DNA of 64,000 bases from Narthecium ossifragum. Taxonomy: Eukaryota; Streptophyta; Magnoliopsida; Dioscoreales; Nartheciaceae. The notes beneath the pieces were generated by a model. The model had not been told where the DNA came from. It did no database searches and worked only from the letters and a program-made list of their open reading frames with translations. This document shows positions 10,227 through 21,870 of the stretch, one piece after another. A program made the translations under genes and the position numbers. Every line of letters starts with the position of its first letter. The stretch's first letter is position 1. Location: positions 20,254,248 through 20,318,247 of the forward strand of contig OY986974.1 of NCBI GenBank assembly GCA_963920575.1, written 5' to 3'.

Positions 10227-12322
10227 GCGGATAAGAATTCCATAGTTCAAGCATCGATTGCGTACTTGCCAGAGCTTAAGAAGTTGAAGGAGGAGCTACT
10301 CCGGCGGATCGACCAGCTCAAAGCCAGGATATCTGTGGCCGATGCAATGGCAGCCGGCGGAGGCGCCGCGAAGATCAGAATACAAGTTGCGAAACCGGCG
10401 TCCGCCATGGACTCGATGATCGGAGCTCTCCGACGCCTGAAAGGCATGGGCGCGAAGGCGACGACCATCCGGTCGGAGTTCTCCGGCTCAGACCTATCGG
10501 CCGTCGTGGACATCCATGTTAAGGTGTGGAAAACTACTCACTCCTTTTTTTCACGGTGAAAATATGTTTGTTAGACTATAATCAGCAGTTATGCACGACT
10601 CGAATTAATTAAATTCAAATTTATGCGAGCAGTAGTACTCTCACACGGTGTTAATATACTTATACTAGTGGGATGCCCACGCCCTTTGGCACGGTTTCTA
10701 CTTTCGCTTTGAGTTGCTTCGACCCGAGTTGTATCAAAATTTTTCCAATTGTTTAAAATAAACTAATTAAAACGGCATTCGCATTACAACTAATGAAACG
10801 TGTAGCAAGATAATTCACCACTTATATGTGACACTTATATGGCACTAGGTGGGCCACCCATGCCATCTAGCATAGGTAATCATCATCTCTCTCCTAATCA
10901 TCCGATAACTGTCACCCTTCACGTGATTTTATTTTGATTGTCTGATATATCCGGGCTTAAATTAAATCGAGCATCTCTATCAGTCTAATAGGATACACTT
11001 GTGTTAGATATAAATATAGCCATCTGGGCGATTAACAAGATCAATGATAATTTCGTAAATATTGCCAATCGGCTAAAAGATACTTCAATATTAACACAGT
11101 TAGTATATTTTGGCCATAACTTTTACATCAAGTATCGAAATTGGCCGATTCTTGAACCATTGGAAAGAGGACGAAAAGATCTACAACTTTGATGTTGACA
11201 AGATCTTCAGATTCCATCGTTTAGTGTATCAAACGGACAACCAAAGTGTTCAGTGGCAAATTGGTAAATAAGACCAAATGTCCAAATTTCTCCATCGGCC
11301 AGATTCTCTATCGGCCAGAAGTCCATCGGGCATATTTTGGCTGATTATTTTAATAAGACATCGATGTGTTTTGACCATTTTGACGATAACTTTCTCATAC
11401 GATGTCCAAATGACTTGGTTTTTAGACCGATAGAAAAATAATTCGAAGACCTACAACTTTCATGTTCAGAGTTTCATCAAATTCCAAGGTCATCATCGGC
11501 CAAATCACAGTAGAAGACAAGAAGCTCTACGTGATGGCAGTTTCGTAAATAGCTGAAGATATCGCCCAGTTATGCAGTTCAAAGCAGTTCAAAACAGTTC
11601 AAGGCAGTTTCTGACAGTTCAAAAGTGGTTACCATAAACTCTATAAATAGCCAAGAGGAAGAAAGAAAACAGGCCCCGGCCATCAAAGCAAACCAGCTTT
11701 TTATCTTCATGTAGTCTTTTACATTTATTATCAATGTAGCCTTCTAAATTCAGCAATGAAGTTTATCTTTCCTTTAAATTCCTGCAATCAGTCCTTCGTT
11801 TCTAGGAGTAGTGCTACACTAATTTCTTCCATAGAAGTTGAATTACCATAATTTCCTAGGAGTAGTGCTACCATAATTAATTTCCTAGGAGTAGATCTAT
11901 AATTTCTTGGGAGTAGATTTAGCATAGAACCATCATATTTTTCATCTTTCATTTCCCATTTCCCATTTTCCATTTTCCATTTCCTTATCCAATATCAACC
12001 AAATTACTTCTTTGTACACTTCAACACCTCTGATTCGATCATTCGAAGGAGTTGAACTAAACTACAATCTCTTTATTTTCGAATGTGAAAATAGATTTTG
12101 ACCTTGATTACAGTCCCGGTTAACGATCAAAATTTCTGTTTTAACAACTTGATCTTATATAATAAATATATGTCTTTATTATTAATTAATTAATAGGTGT
12201 TAACGACCGAAGTGGAAAGAGCCGTGGAGGTGGCTTTGGCGGACGTGGAGAAGAAGCTTCTTGCGCAGTTGCAACGAAGGCGGGAGTGCCCAGGCGAGTG
12301 CCACGTGGCAAAGGCCATTTGA
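10227..12322 (+). CDS. Probable bHLH-type transcription factor, last two exons
   Basis: Exon 10227-10523 follows an acceptor (GACAG) and begins ADKNSIVQASIAYLPELKKL, the second-helix pattern of plant bHLH domains. A basic amphipathic stretch follows (KEELLRRIDQLKARI), then an ACT-like segment (KIRIQVAKPASAMDS ... SAVVDIHVK). A donor (AAG then GTGTGG) ends it in phase 0. Exon 12197-12322 starts after TTAATAG in the same phase (VLTTEVERAVEVALADVEKK) and ends with TGA at 12320-12322, giving 140 codons before the stop. The basic region and first helix lie in or beyond the assembly gap. The intron (10524-12196) holds a 1.1-kb solo LTR. The bHLH subfamily is not determined. Reading phase across the intron is intact, so the gene may still work. 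Confidence 0.65.
10666..10700 (-). mobile_element. Helitron-like 3' end (candidate)
   Basis: Read on the minus strand, an imperfect hairpin (ACCGTGCC then GGGCGTGG) is followed by CATCCCACTAGT, so a CTAG terminus lies about 10 bp after a GC-rich stem. This is the layout of Helitron 3' ends. No 5' TC end or Rep/helicase gene is visible. It lies in the bHLH intron. Confidence 0.35.
11002..12146 (+). mobile_element. Solo LTR C (1145 bp) in the bHLH intron
   Basis: Begins TGTTAGATATAA and ends GTTTTAACA, giving TGTTA..TAACA inverted ends. It is flanked exactly by ACTTG on both sides (10997-11001 and 12147-12151), a clean 5-bp target duplication. A TATA-like CTATAAATAGCC lies at about 11640, followed by an R/U5-like part with repeated TAGGAGTAG words. 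Internal phrases such as GGCCATAACTTT and GTCCAAATGACTT are common in plant LTRs. There is no internal region, so it is a solo LTR on the same strand as the host gene. Confidence 0.9.
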
Positions 12323-12480
12323 ATCCCGCCGTTTTCGAAACGAGGGAAGCGTCTCGAGAAAAAAGGACCACCTGAAAGGCAAGGGTAGAACAAGTGCTCC
12401 AGAGCCGGGGTTGCTCGAGGATAAGGAGCTGGCCTTCGAGAGCAGGGCCAAACCAATGGCATGCTTGAGAGTTTATACTT
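12323..12480. other. GC-rich spacer between bHLH stop codon and LINE homology
   Basis: Could be the 3' UTR of the bHLH gene or the 5' part of the LINE. An open frame continues through it, but its residues match no family I recognise. Confidence 0.3.
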
Positions 12481-15400
12481 TATTAGAGGTCGGCGCTATC
12501 GAGCATAGAAGAGGTGACTTCCAGCATACAAGCAACTCAAGGCACCGTCCGCCACATGCCACGCGTAGGGTCCGACCACTCACCGTTGGCTGTCCATTTT
12601 GGAGAGGTGGAGCGAAGGGAAGGTCCAACCATTTTCAGACTTGAACACAGGTGGATGAAATTGGAGGCTTTCCGATCAGTGGTGGTGAGTGTGTGGCGGC
12701 AGCCACACCATGGATCTCGACAGTACGTCTTCACTTCAAAAATTAAAGCTATCAAGAAGGCAGTGAAGGGGTGGGATCGCAGGGCAAGGGCGGTTGATGT
12801 GTTTGGCCTTGGGAAGACTATTGAACAATGTCTGGAAGAGATGTATTTGATGGAGGAAAGGGATGAGCTCTCTGTTCAAGGTGAGGAGGAACTCAAGGCC
12901 ATGGAGGAACAATGGGCAGAGGTTATGGTGCACCAGGAGAGGATGGCTGCGCAACGAGCCAGAGAGGATTGGGTTAGAGACGGCGAGCGGAATTCAGCCT
13001 ACTTCCACAGTATTGTTGCTGCCCGATCACACAAGTCCAAGGTAACTGAGCTAGTGTTGGAGGATGGCGCGGCAGGTGGAGAAGCAAGAGGATATTGGCC
13101 AGGCTTTTATTGACCATTTTCAGGCATTATGGACCGGGAGAAGGTCATTGTCTGCATATGAATTGCCAAACCTTCACATGGTGGATAGCGAGATGCACGG
13201 GATGTTGGTACAGGAGGTGAGTGCTACCGAGGTTAAGGACGTGGTTTTTGCACTGGGACGGAATAAATGCTCTGGCCCGAATGGAATTCCCGTGGATTTT
13301 CTTGTGCATTATTGGGATATTGTTGAAGCCGACTTTGTTGCTATGGTTCAGAGATTCTTCACTACATCGCACCTACCACCGGCTTGGCATGAGACGTTGG
13401 TGTCCCTTATTCCCAAATCCAAATTCCCAAGGAAGGTTAAGGATTTTCGACCGATTAGTTTGTGTAATACTGGTTATAAGGTGGTGACTTCAATTTTGGC
13501 TCGAAGAATGAAGCTTGTATTAGAGGATGTTATTGGTTTTGAACAATCGGCTTTCATGTCTAATAGATGCATTCATGACAACATAAATGCGGCAAAGGAA
13601 ATTGTGCACTCTATGCGGATTGCTCCTAAAACAAAAGCTCTTTTGGTAGCTAAAGTGGATCTCATGTCGGCCTATGATAAGGTCGAATGGAGCTTCCTAG
13701 AAAGGGTGTTACGGGCTATGAACTTTCCGGAAAAATGGATTAAATGGGTGATGGTGTGTGTCAAGGGTGCTCAATTCTCTATCATTGTCAACGGAAGGAC
13801 TCATGGAAGAGTGAGATCTTGGTGTGGGCTTCGACAAGGCGATCCGATTTCCCCTTATCTTTTCCTGGTTGTGCAGGAGGTGCTTTCTCAAATTCTTAAG
13901 GATCCGGCTACTGGATTGGAAGGGCTACGGTTCCGTGACTCGGAGCTTGCTATTTCCCACCTTTTGTACGCAGATGACTGTCTGTTCGTGACACGTGCAA
14001 CTTGTTCGGAGGCAAGGAAATTAAAGCAAAAGTTGATACATTTTCATGCCATGTCTGGATTGCAAATGAGTACCGTTAAATCAAGTGTGCGATTCTCGCC
14101 CACCGTTGGGGAGGACCGCAGAAAGGCAGTAAGCAAGATTCTTGGCATCGTAGAGGCGAAATCTTCGTGGATTTACGTTGGCGTCCCATTGAGTACGAAG
14201 AGGTTGCGAGTCCCAGATTTTTCTCCTTTGTTGGAGAAGATGGCCAATAGAATTGCTTCGTGGCAAGGGAGGCGACTGGCAGAGGCGGGTCGGGTTATGC
14301 TCCTCAAATCGGTGTTGCAAGCTATCCCTGCATTTGTCATGACAACAACACATGTTCCGGCTTCGGTGATAAAGAAGATCAACCAACTGTGTCGCAGTTT
14401 TGTATGGGCTGGTCGAAAAGGAGGACTTGGGGTTGTAGCTTGGGACAAAGTGTGCCGGCCTAAGGAATTAGGTGGACTTGGCGCCAGAGACTTGTCTGTT
14501 TGGCAAAAATCTTTAAAGATGAAGAGGGCGGCTGAGTTGCTTGAAGCACGGTCAAAGAAGACGGTTTGGTCTTTGTTGGCTGCTGCAAAGTATGCTTGGT
14601 GTGGAGTTCTGCCGCTACCATCTCGGTCAGCAAAGACCTCAGTGCATTGGAGGGTCTTCTCTCAAGCTGCTGAGGAGATTCGTGCAGGACTGCAGTGCTA
14701 TCCCGGTGAACAAAGCTGCATTAATGTTTTCTTTGATCCGTAGGTCTTTACTGAGCCTTTATCTAGGCTGCCAGCTCTTTGTAGGGTGGATGTTGATCTA
14801 GCGGCGGTAACTGTCGGGGATCTAATCAGTGACGGGAGGTGGAATGCAGGACAGTTGGAGGAGCTCTTCCATCCTTTGTTAGTGGATAGGATCATTACTT
14901 CTTTTCCTATCAGAAGGGCATTCGATAGATGTACGTGGTCTTTCTCCGGAGATGGTAAGCTAACGGTGGCCTCCGCGTACTTGATGCTTTTGAGAAATAG
15001 AGGATTACATCCGAGCTACTATGAGGAGGCAACTTGGAGCAATATTTGGCGTGTCCCGGTGAGCCCTCGAGTTAAACAGTTCCTATGGAAGGTGTTACAT
15101 GGGAAACTTGCGGTCAAGGAACTCTTGTGGCAGGCAAGGATGACTTCGGATCGAGAGTGTCCGCGTTGCAGTTGCGTGAATGAGGATATTGAACATGTCT
15201 TGATTGGTTGTGACTTTGCTCACGCAGTGCTAAGGGGCTTACTCTCACAGGATTGGCCGGAAACTGATGGCTGGGGCATGGAGGAGTATGTGATCGGATT
15301 GACGGCAGCATCCTCGTCTACACTTCGGCAAAGGTTCAAATCGTTGGTGGCAAATGCTCTTTGGATCATTTGGAAGGAGAGGAACAAGGTTGTGTTCGAA

Positions 15401-16012
15401 GGGGAGGGTGATTCCGTTGATGTGGTGGTTAGGAGAGTTCGCCGGCAGGTGGAAGTCTTCGATCGGGTACGAGGAAGAAGCGGTGGTGCCAGGCATGTTT
15501 TGGCAGATAGGGAGGTTTGCATTATACAGGCTGATGCTTCCTGGACTATGCAGGCGGCAGCGGTTGGTGTTGTGGGGGGCAGTAGAGAGGAGGCGCGATG
15601 GGCGGTTGGACGCGTTGTGACGGCTGCCTCTGTGCTAGAAGCTGAAATGCTTGCTGTTTTGGAAGCGGTTAGAGAAGGACGACGTAGATGCTTGACAAAA
15701 TGTGTTGTGGAGACGGACTCGAGATGGGTGGTGGAGACATTGACTGGATGCAGATTATGGCCACAAGAGGTAGAGCACTGTGCACGCATGGTTTGGTCTG
15801 AGGTTTTGGGCTTGGGTAATGTGTTGTTTTTATATGTACCTCGGTCCTGTAATGTGCGAGCCGATATTGTCGCTCGGTTATATAGGGAGTCTGACTCTTT
15901 TTTCGACTGGTCTCGAGAGGGCAGCCACGGCCCTCCGATCTGGGACTTGATGTAAGTGGAGTTTCTTTCACTAATATAGCCAATCGGCTCAACTCATCAA
16001 AAAAAAAAAAAA
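12481..16012 (+). mobile_element. 5'-truncated L1-type LINE (non-LTR retrotransposon)
   Basis: Sequence similarity begins near the end of an apurinic-type endonuclease (HMPRVGSDHSPLAVHF contains the SDHSPL motif) and continues through reverse transcriptase, a zinc-binding RVT segment and an RNase H domain. It ends in a 3' poly(A) tract at 15999-16012. ORF1 and most of the endonuclease are missing, as expected for 5' truncation. AACTCAAGGTAC follows the poly(A) (16012-16023) and AACTCAAGGCAC occurs at 12534-12545, 11 of 12 matching. This could be the target-site duplication, in which case the insertion starts at about 12546. However, residues upstream of that point also look LINE-like, so the exact 5' end is uncertain. 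Confidence 0.85.
12514..15955 (+). pseudogene. LINE ORF2: endonuclease end, reverse transcriptase, zf-RVT, RNase H (broken)
   Basis: The first segment (to about 13060) carries the endonuclease SDHSPL motif and the linker RDGERNSAYFHSIVAARS. A frameshift near 13060-13110 moves reading to the frame of 13064. The RT core follows: NKCSGPNGIPVDF, FRPISLCNTGYK, KVDLMSAYDKVEW, GLRQGDPISPYLF, and the catalytic HLLYADDCLF (YADD at 13967-13978). An in-frame TAG at 14741-14743 interrupts it; reading resumes in the same frame. Downstream are a zinc-binding RVT segment (WSNIWRVPVSPRVKQFLWK with later CPRC and HVLIGC) and RNase H motifs (QADASW, EAEMLAVLEA, VETDSRW). The stop is at 15953-15955. With one frameshift and one nonsense codon the copy cannot make an intact protein. 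Confidence 0.9.
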
Positions 16013-16513
16013 ACTCAAGGTACACTCGAACGCTGGCTTCAGTCGATTTTGTGAAAGAACTTTAATAATTAAACGTTTTGATACTGATTTATCTTGTATA
16101 CATGTAGTTCAACACGGACATATTACTTTTAGACTTTTTGAAAATAATGTACAGAAGAGCTTGAGTCGATATATGAAAGAACTCCGATCAATCGATTCAA
16201 AAGCTTAATGATAGATAAGGATGAGTTTATATTAATATAAATCTAACAACTTCCATCGTCAAAATCTATATATCAACAGCTAATCAAACCATAAACTGTC
16301 ATTATTGTACAACGTGAGGATTAAGTCACGGAAAATGATATGCGTCCCACCCGTGGCCCGTGGGGTGTGACACAGGTTCGCACCCACATGGTGGGATGCA
16401 AACCATTGGATATAGGGGTATTTTGGGGGTTGTGGGGGTTATTTTGGTAAATTACTTGGATGGTTTGAATGCTCTTATTTATATAAGAGTTCTGATTTGG
16501 GTGCATGTACCCA

Positions 16514-16572
16514 AATCTCCACCGTTGGATTGAACTGGGCACGCATCCCGGTTCAATCCAACGGTGGAGATT
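16514..16572. repeat. Perfect 22-bp inverted repeat (hairpin)
   Basis: The arm at 16514-16535 (contains CTCCACCGTTGGATTG) is exactly complementary to 16551-16572 (contains CAATCCAACGGTGGAG), with a 15-bp GC-rich loop. Flanking GTGCATGTACCCA and GGTACATCCCATGTAC extend the symmetry imperfectly. It is likely the terminus or core of a MITE. Confidence 0.85.
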
Positions 16573-16625
16573 CATCTACATGGTACATCCCATGTACATG
16601 AATCTTTTTCCTTTATATAATCTAG

Positions 16626-16652
16626 TACTCACCCGTGTCCTGGCACGGTTTT
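16626..16652 (-). mobile_element. Helitron-like 3' end (candidate)
   Basis: On the minus strand the stem CCGTG-CCAGGA-CACGG is followed by GTGAGTACTAG, so a perfect 5-bp stem loop is followed by a CTAG terminus about 10 bp later. This matches the standard Helitron 3' layout. The 5' end and any Rep/helicase gene were not found. Confidence 0.5.
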
Positions 16653-16829
16653 GTAGTTCTCTTACTTAGGGAATATGTATATGTATATGTATATGTAAAG
16701 CTAACTTAGAAAATATGTATATATAAACCAAGTTAAGGTTGATATATAAACTAGCTTAGGGAATATGTACACCTAAACAGCCTTATTAAGGGGGGGAAAC
16801 GGTTGTAACCGTTTTTGCTCATTATAAGA

Positions 16830-16830
16830 T

Positions 16831-16887
<57 letters not shown>
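16830..16887. repeat. (TA)n microsatellite
   Basis: About 29 uninterrupted TA dinucleotides. The ORF running through it is an artefact. Confidence 0.95.
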
Positions 16888-16893
<6 letters not shown>

Positions 16894-16903
16894 TTATTCG
16901 GAT

Positions 16904-16942
16904 AGAACCGGTTCGCTGGGCTTATCCAGCGAACTCGGTTCT
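16904..16942. repeat. Short hairpin, 16-17 bp arms
   Basis: AGAACCGGTTCGCTGG and CCAGCGAACTCGGTTCT are reverse complements apart from one mismatch, separated by a few bases. It lies directly after the TA microsatellite and may mark a transposon terminus. Confidence 0.75.
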
Positions 16943-16999
16943 CGACCGCTATATCAAAACAAAAAAACTACTTACCCAGGTCCAGCCATCGATCGCCGC

Positions 17000-17165
17000 C
17001 CCCTCCACCCTCGAGCGAGCGCCGCCCCCTCCACCCTCTCAGCTCCACGAGCGCGGTCGGCGCCCCCTCCACCCTCGAGCGAGCGCCATCCGCCCCCTCC
17101 ACCCTCTCAGCTCCACGAGCGCCATCCGCCCCCTCCACCCTCTCAGCTCCACGAGCGCCGTCAAT
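17000..17165. repeat. GC-rich minisatellite, unit about 36 bp
   Basis: Alternating units built from CCCCCTCCACCCTC, TCAGCTCCACGAGCGCC and GAGCGAGCGCC recur four to five times. The ORFs across it (proline- and arginine-rich) follow the repeat and are unlikely to be genes. Confidence 0.8.
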
Positions 17166-17517
17166 CGCGACCTCTTCTCCACCCTCGAGCCCTGGCGCAA
17201 CTCCCGACTCATCTCCACGGCCGCCGGTGATCCCGATCTAGGGCATCCACGACCTCCCACCTCCAACAGCGGTGGCTCACCACTCTCCGGCTCTCCAGCT
17301 CTCCAGCGATGTGAACCCAAAACCCATCGCAGCTCCAGGTAAATAATCCATAGCATAATGTTCTAGCTAAGAAACCCATCCGCGACCTCCCATCTTCTCT
17401 TTTTAAGCAAGAGGAGATGTTCTAAAAATCACAATTCTATTCCAAAAATCACAAGCATGATCCTCCAGTAATTGCAAAAGCTTCTTGCCGTCTACTGAGC
17501 TCCCTGAACTCTGGTTT

Positions 17518-17682
17518 TGGGTTCAGAACCTTAAAGCTTCAATCTTATTTTCTGAATCAAGATTTATTTTCATGAGTTTAATTCCTTTTGTCTTGCCTTG
17601 TTTGCCCTTTAAAATAGACATGATGCACCATTTCTTCTTTTTCTTATTGGCCTCTGATAAAATCTGGAACTTTGCATTCTTT
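17518..17682. repeat. Left arm of a long-distance inverted repeat
   Basis: About 165 bp, from the GGTTCAGAACCTTAAA region to CTTTGCATTCTT, recurs in inverted orientation at 23351-23515 at close to 100% identity, apart from about 34 bp inserted near the outer end of the right copy. The arms enclose 5.7 kb that includes solo LTR B and a GRF-type gene, so they may be the subterminal repeats of a larger DNA transposon. Confidence 0.8.
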
Positions 17683-17689
17683 GACCTTT

Positions 17690-19294
17690 GATTCAAATTG
17701 GTGTGCAACGTGTCCAGTCTTTTAAGCTTACTCAATAACAATACACAGTAATTTGAAATTTAGTCTTTCGAAGCCAAAATCAGGTGAAGTGTATCTTTTT
17801 GCTCGTGTCTTGTCTGCTCTCTTTTGAGGTTCTTTGCATGCATATAAAAATACAGTATAAATTTGGTGCCTGCTTTGCTTGTTTGGATTTTATCTGCACT
17901 AGACAAGATTGGCAGCAGAGGCAAATTGATGTTCTTAAATTTTGGATGTGCATAAAGGTTGACATAACAATCATATACCAGATTTTCGTCACTGGCATGG
18001 ATTTGTCTTTTACTAAATTCCCTATGTTTAACAAGCAGAAAAGAAGTGAATTAGTCATGGGCTTTCGCAAAAAGTTGGCTTGAAAAGTTGTTGCAAGTCC
18101 ATGAGTTTAGGGCTCTTTAAAAAAAAAATATCCATCTTCATTTCAATCTGTTAGTCTGCGGTCTTAATCGTTTTCTTTTGTCACTTGTATGTGTCAATTA
18201 GATCACTCAGATAAAAAGCATGCAGTGTGATGCTACTTGGTCATCGTTTTCGACTAACTTTTTTGTGATAAATGCTTATACTGCGGTCTTAATCCAAGTA
18301 TAAAAAATGCTTATACAAATTGGACTATAAGAATGTTATATAGCTCTGCACGGGTCTGTGTCGGTACAACACAAATTGGATTAATCCAATATTTGGTACT
18401 TAATCCAATTCTTATACTTGTTCTTAAACCAACATTTAGCCTATAAGGATTTATGGAATTCTTCTTATACTTGTTTTTTTTTATGATTACGATTTCAGTA
18501 TAGCATTTAGCCTACAATAATTGAGAGGAAAATCCGGCACTCCAACACTAGTTTGAACCCAAAACCCTCGCCAAATTTCACTTCGTTCATGGACGATATG
18601 TGAGTAAGATCTGTCTGATCAATGTTTTGGATTTTAGATGCAATTTTTGTGCTCTAACACACAAGCAGTTCTGCAGTGAAACATTACGTCATGTATCAAT
18701 GGATACTGATGATGGCAGCCCAAGTGTTGAGACTCAAGCTTGTTTGGAAATGTTTGACAGGGATAGATGGTGACTTTTGCAGATTGTGAAGGTTTAGTGG
18801 TTGTTATGGTGGTGTCATAAAGAATTAATGCACCTAACAGCTGCTTGTTAGAAATAAGACATGCCTTTGCTGAAACTATTCTAGTTGGTGCAGCTTTAGG
18901 TTAAAATGAACCAATTAGTAGACTCAGTTTAAGTGGATTTTTGTCAACTGTTGTCATTCTCTAGACTCATTTTTTGTGTATGTTTCTTTAGGATCGCATA
19001 TGTTCTTGGAGATTTTGCTGGACCTGAAAATGTTCTTGGAGATTTTGCTGGACCTGTAGTTACTATTGTTTGTCTTGAGAAGCTAAACATGGAGATTTGA
19101 GCCAAAGATGCTGTGCTTTCAACATACATTGCAAGTTTTGTACTTTACCTGGTGCAGCTTTAAATCTACTTATGCCGTCCTCTAGCTGCTTATTGTCTCT
19201 GTATGAGTTTTGTAATCAAACAGCGTACTCAAACAGTGTGTTGTCAAACAGTGTATTTAAACATCTGTATGAGTTTTGTCATCAGTTTTGGGCT
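17690..19294. other. AT-rich non-coding DNA, no gene seen
   Basis: Only short chance ORFs. A 33-bp unit (TGTTCTTGGAGATTTTGCTG plus neighbours) is duplicated in tandem at about 18998-19058. Confidence 0.5.
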
Positions 19295-19299
19295 TCTAA

Positions 19300-21865
19300 T
19301 GTGAGGGCCCGTCCCTCAGACCTGACTCGACCACGTGGGTCGAGAGCCGGTTTCCTGTCGAGTTGGTTCCGCGTCGGGCACGATCGGGCGATCGTGTGGC
19401 GGTTTGGACCCCAGGGGCATTTTGGTAAATATGCCCCCTGGTGGTCGGTTTCACACCCGCGTTGCACCCACGGCCTTGGATTGTTGTATGTGGTTGTTTA
19501 GGATGGTTAGGTGGGCCAGGGATCGGAAGATCCCAGCTCGGGCGCGCTAAAGCTCGTTTTCGGGCTCGTTAGCGGGTCAACGGGTTTTTGGCCCGTTAGA
19601 GAAGATCCGGCCCATTAGGGGCCTGGTGAGTGGAGGGTGGTTGGAGCAGTTGGCTCCAACCCCCACCCGCTTCCCTCTCTTCTCTCCTTTCTTCTCTCCT
19701 TCCCTTCTTTGGCTGGTTCTTCCTTCTCTTCTCCACTGACGTCTCTTCTTCTTCTCCCCTTCTTCTCTTCCCCTCCGGCTGGGCTTGACCTTGGAGGACT
19801 GAGCTTGAGCAGCGGATCTTCACGGCGCGGTTGGCTGGACGCGTGGAGAAGCTGGGATTACGTTTAAGGTAGGTGTTTCTACCTCGATCCTTGGATCGGG
19901 TTCTACTAGGTTAGGATGTTTGTGTTTTTGCTGTGAATACCATGATAGCATGCTTGTAGATCCTTGCCTATGTAATGTAGCTCATTCCTTGTATTCTTGC
20001 ATTGCAAAACTGGTGTTACAATGGTTAGTTTCCGTATCTCACGATTTCGTCGGTTTTTGGTTTTCCGACCTAAAATGGGATTCAACCGTTAAAAACTGGA
20101 TTTCTTTACACCATTAGTTTCCTCACCTCAAAATATACTTGCTTGCAAAATTTGATGGTATTCTAACATGTTTTGATTCTTGAAATCTTAGAATTAGGAT
20201 TTCTGGTATTTTGCGTCTGGAGCTCGACGATCGATCGGTGCATCGACCGTCAGCTCGACGGTCGATCTATGTATCGACCGTCATGCTTTAGTATATTTAC
20301 TCTGGGCCTGACGGTCGACCGTCGGATCGACCGTCGGATCGACCGTCGCATCGACCGTCGGATCGACCGTCGCATCGACCGTCGGGCTCTGTCGAGATTT
20401 TGGCTTCCCAGGGTCGATGCATGGATCGACCGTGGGATCTCCTTCTTTTCCCTTTTACCTGACGGTCGACCGTCGGATCGACCGTCGCATCGACCGTCAG
20501 GCTCTGTTCGATTTTGGGCTTCTCAGGGTCGATGGTTGGACCGACCGTCGCCCTTGATTTTTCTTCGTATGGGTCTCACGGTCGATCCACGGATCGACCG
20601 TGGCATCGTCCGTGACCCTTTGAATAGTGTTCTTTGATTCTTCTTGAATGGCTTTCAACTTTGATTGAGTCTTAAACGTGTTGGGAGGTTTATAGATGGA
20701 TTTGATGAGGTTTTCAAAGGGTTTTCATCGGGTTTGAGATTTGATCCGAGTTTCTCCCCTTTTTAGCAAACTTATGGTTGTGTTTGCATTTAATTCAAGC
20801 TTGATAGAAATTAAATGTCTGGTTGTTTACTTAACCATTAGCTAGCTATGAGTGCTAGCTAATGAGGAATTGTGGAACCTTAGCCTCTTGCCGGCGAGTG
20901 CCGAGGGCTATTGTATATCTGTTGAACTTATAACTGCTGATGTGACATATAGAGACATCTAGGGTAGATGTTTGCTTAAGCTCATGCATTGTGTGCATTA
21001 GAAGCATTTGAGGATAGGCGGGCGATGTTTTAGGTCGCCGATCCGAGGCTCTCGGGTAGCTCGGATCTAGCCTTAGGACCGTGGATGGGTAGTCAGGATT
21101 AGGGTGTGATTGTTGATCTAAATCTTTGGTGATTGAGGATTGCGTTAGTCGGACTGGAATATTATACTGCTTGAGGTTTAGAAGTCGTGTCGGCTCTCCA
21201 AGGCCAAGTGCTAAGGATGGTTGTCGATGTCCCCGACGTGTGTCCCCATGCAGTGGCTTCCTGCTGGGTAAAGGGTGTTCCTACTGGTTTTGGTTCTTGG
21301 TTTCCTCCCAGCGTGTTTGGATGGTATTCCCAGCGTGGTCGGTTGAGAAGAGTAGGATCCCTTGGGGAATCGATAGGGGTTATGGGACCCCGTGGCATCC
21401 TTTAGACTTAGGCGGAGAAATGACACTGTTGTTGTTTACCTCCTTTCAGTGTGCCGTAGAGTAGAACCCTACTGGGCTTTTTGTTCATTCCTACCCGGGT
21501 TGCGTTTGCAGGTGCAGGCGGCAGTTCCTCCTCAGTGGAGCCAGCAGGTTCGGTTTTTGGCGGCGCGAGTACATCCAGAGGCGTCTGAGGTTTTGTTGGA
21601 GGATATAACTGTTGTAACTTTTTGATATATAATTATGCATGTTGTACCCTCTTTGGAGAACCTTTGGGATGTTGTATAAATCTGTATTTTGGAACTCAGA
21701 TATTGTAAGACTTGATGTTGTATTATGATTAAAATCTGCTTAGCCTCTGGAATACTTTTGCTTAAATTGTTTATCCTTTCCGCTTGTACTGCGCCGGTTG
21801 AGGATGAATAGAGTTAGGACCCTCACGCCACATCCTGAATGGGTTTTCTGGGTCGGGGTGTGACA
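19300..21865 (+). mobile_element. Solo LTR B, same family as LTR A (2566 bp)
   Basis: Starts TGTGAGGGCCCGTCCC and ends GGGTCGGGGTGTGACA (TG..CA). It is flanked by TCTAA on both sides (19295-19299 and 21866-21870). The order of conserved blocks matches LTR A at 7399-9900. It has no internal region, and the flanking AT-rich DNA continues with the same style on both sides. It differs from LTR A by a striking CGACCGTC array (next entry). No open frame of note. Confidence 0.9.
20223..20612. repeat. CGACCGTC palindrome array inside solo LTR B
   Basis: About 390 bp dominated by ATCGACCGTC words. The core (20310-20388) is a tandem 12-bp repeat alternating ATCGACCGTCGG and ATCGACCGTCGC. The perfect 14-bp palindrome GACGGTCGACCGTC starts at 20310 and recurs near 20461. 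The Arg/Asp-rich ORF across the array is an artefact. Confidence 0.9.
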
Positions 21866-21870
21866 TCTAA

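Larger units (their letters stand above)
16024..16825. other. AT-rich intergenic DNA with small inverted repeats, no gene seen
   Basis: No coding signal. It contains a perfect inverted repeat at 16514-16572 and a Helitron-like terminus at about 16626-16652, listed separately, plus short ATATGTATATGTATATG repeats near 16675. Confidence 0.5.

Noticed and set aside
20173..20637. 154-codon ORF rich in IDRR repeats
   Set aside because: A frame-preserving translation of the 12-bp CGACCGTC array within an LTR; not a gene.
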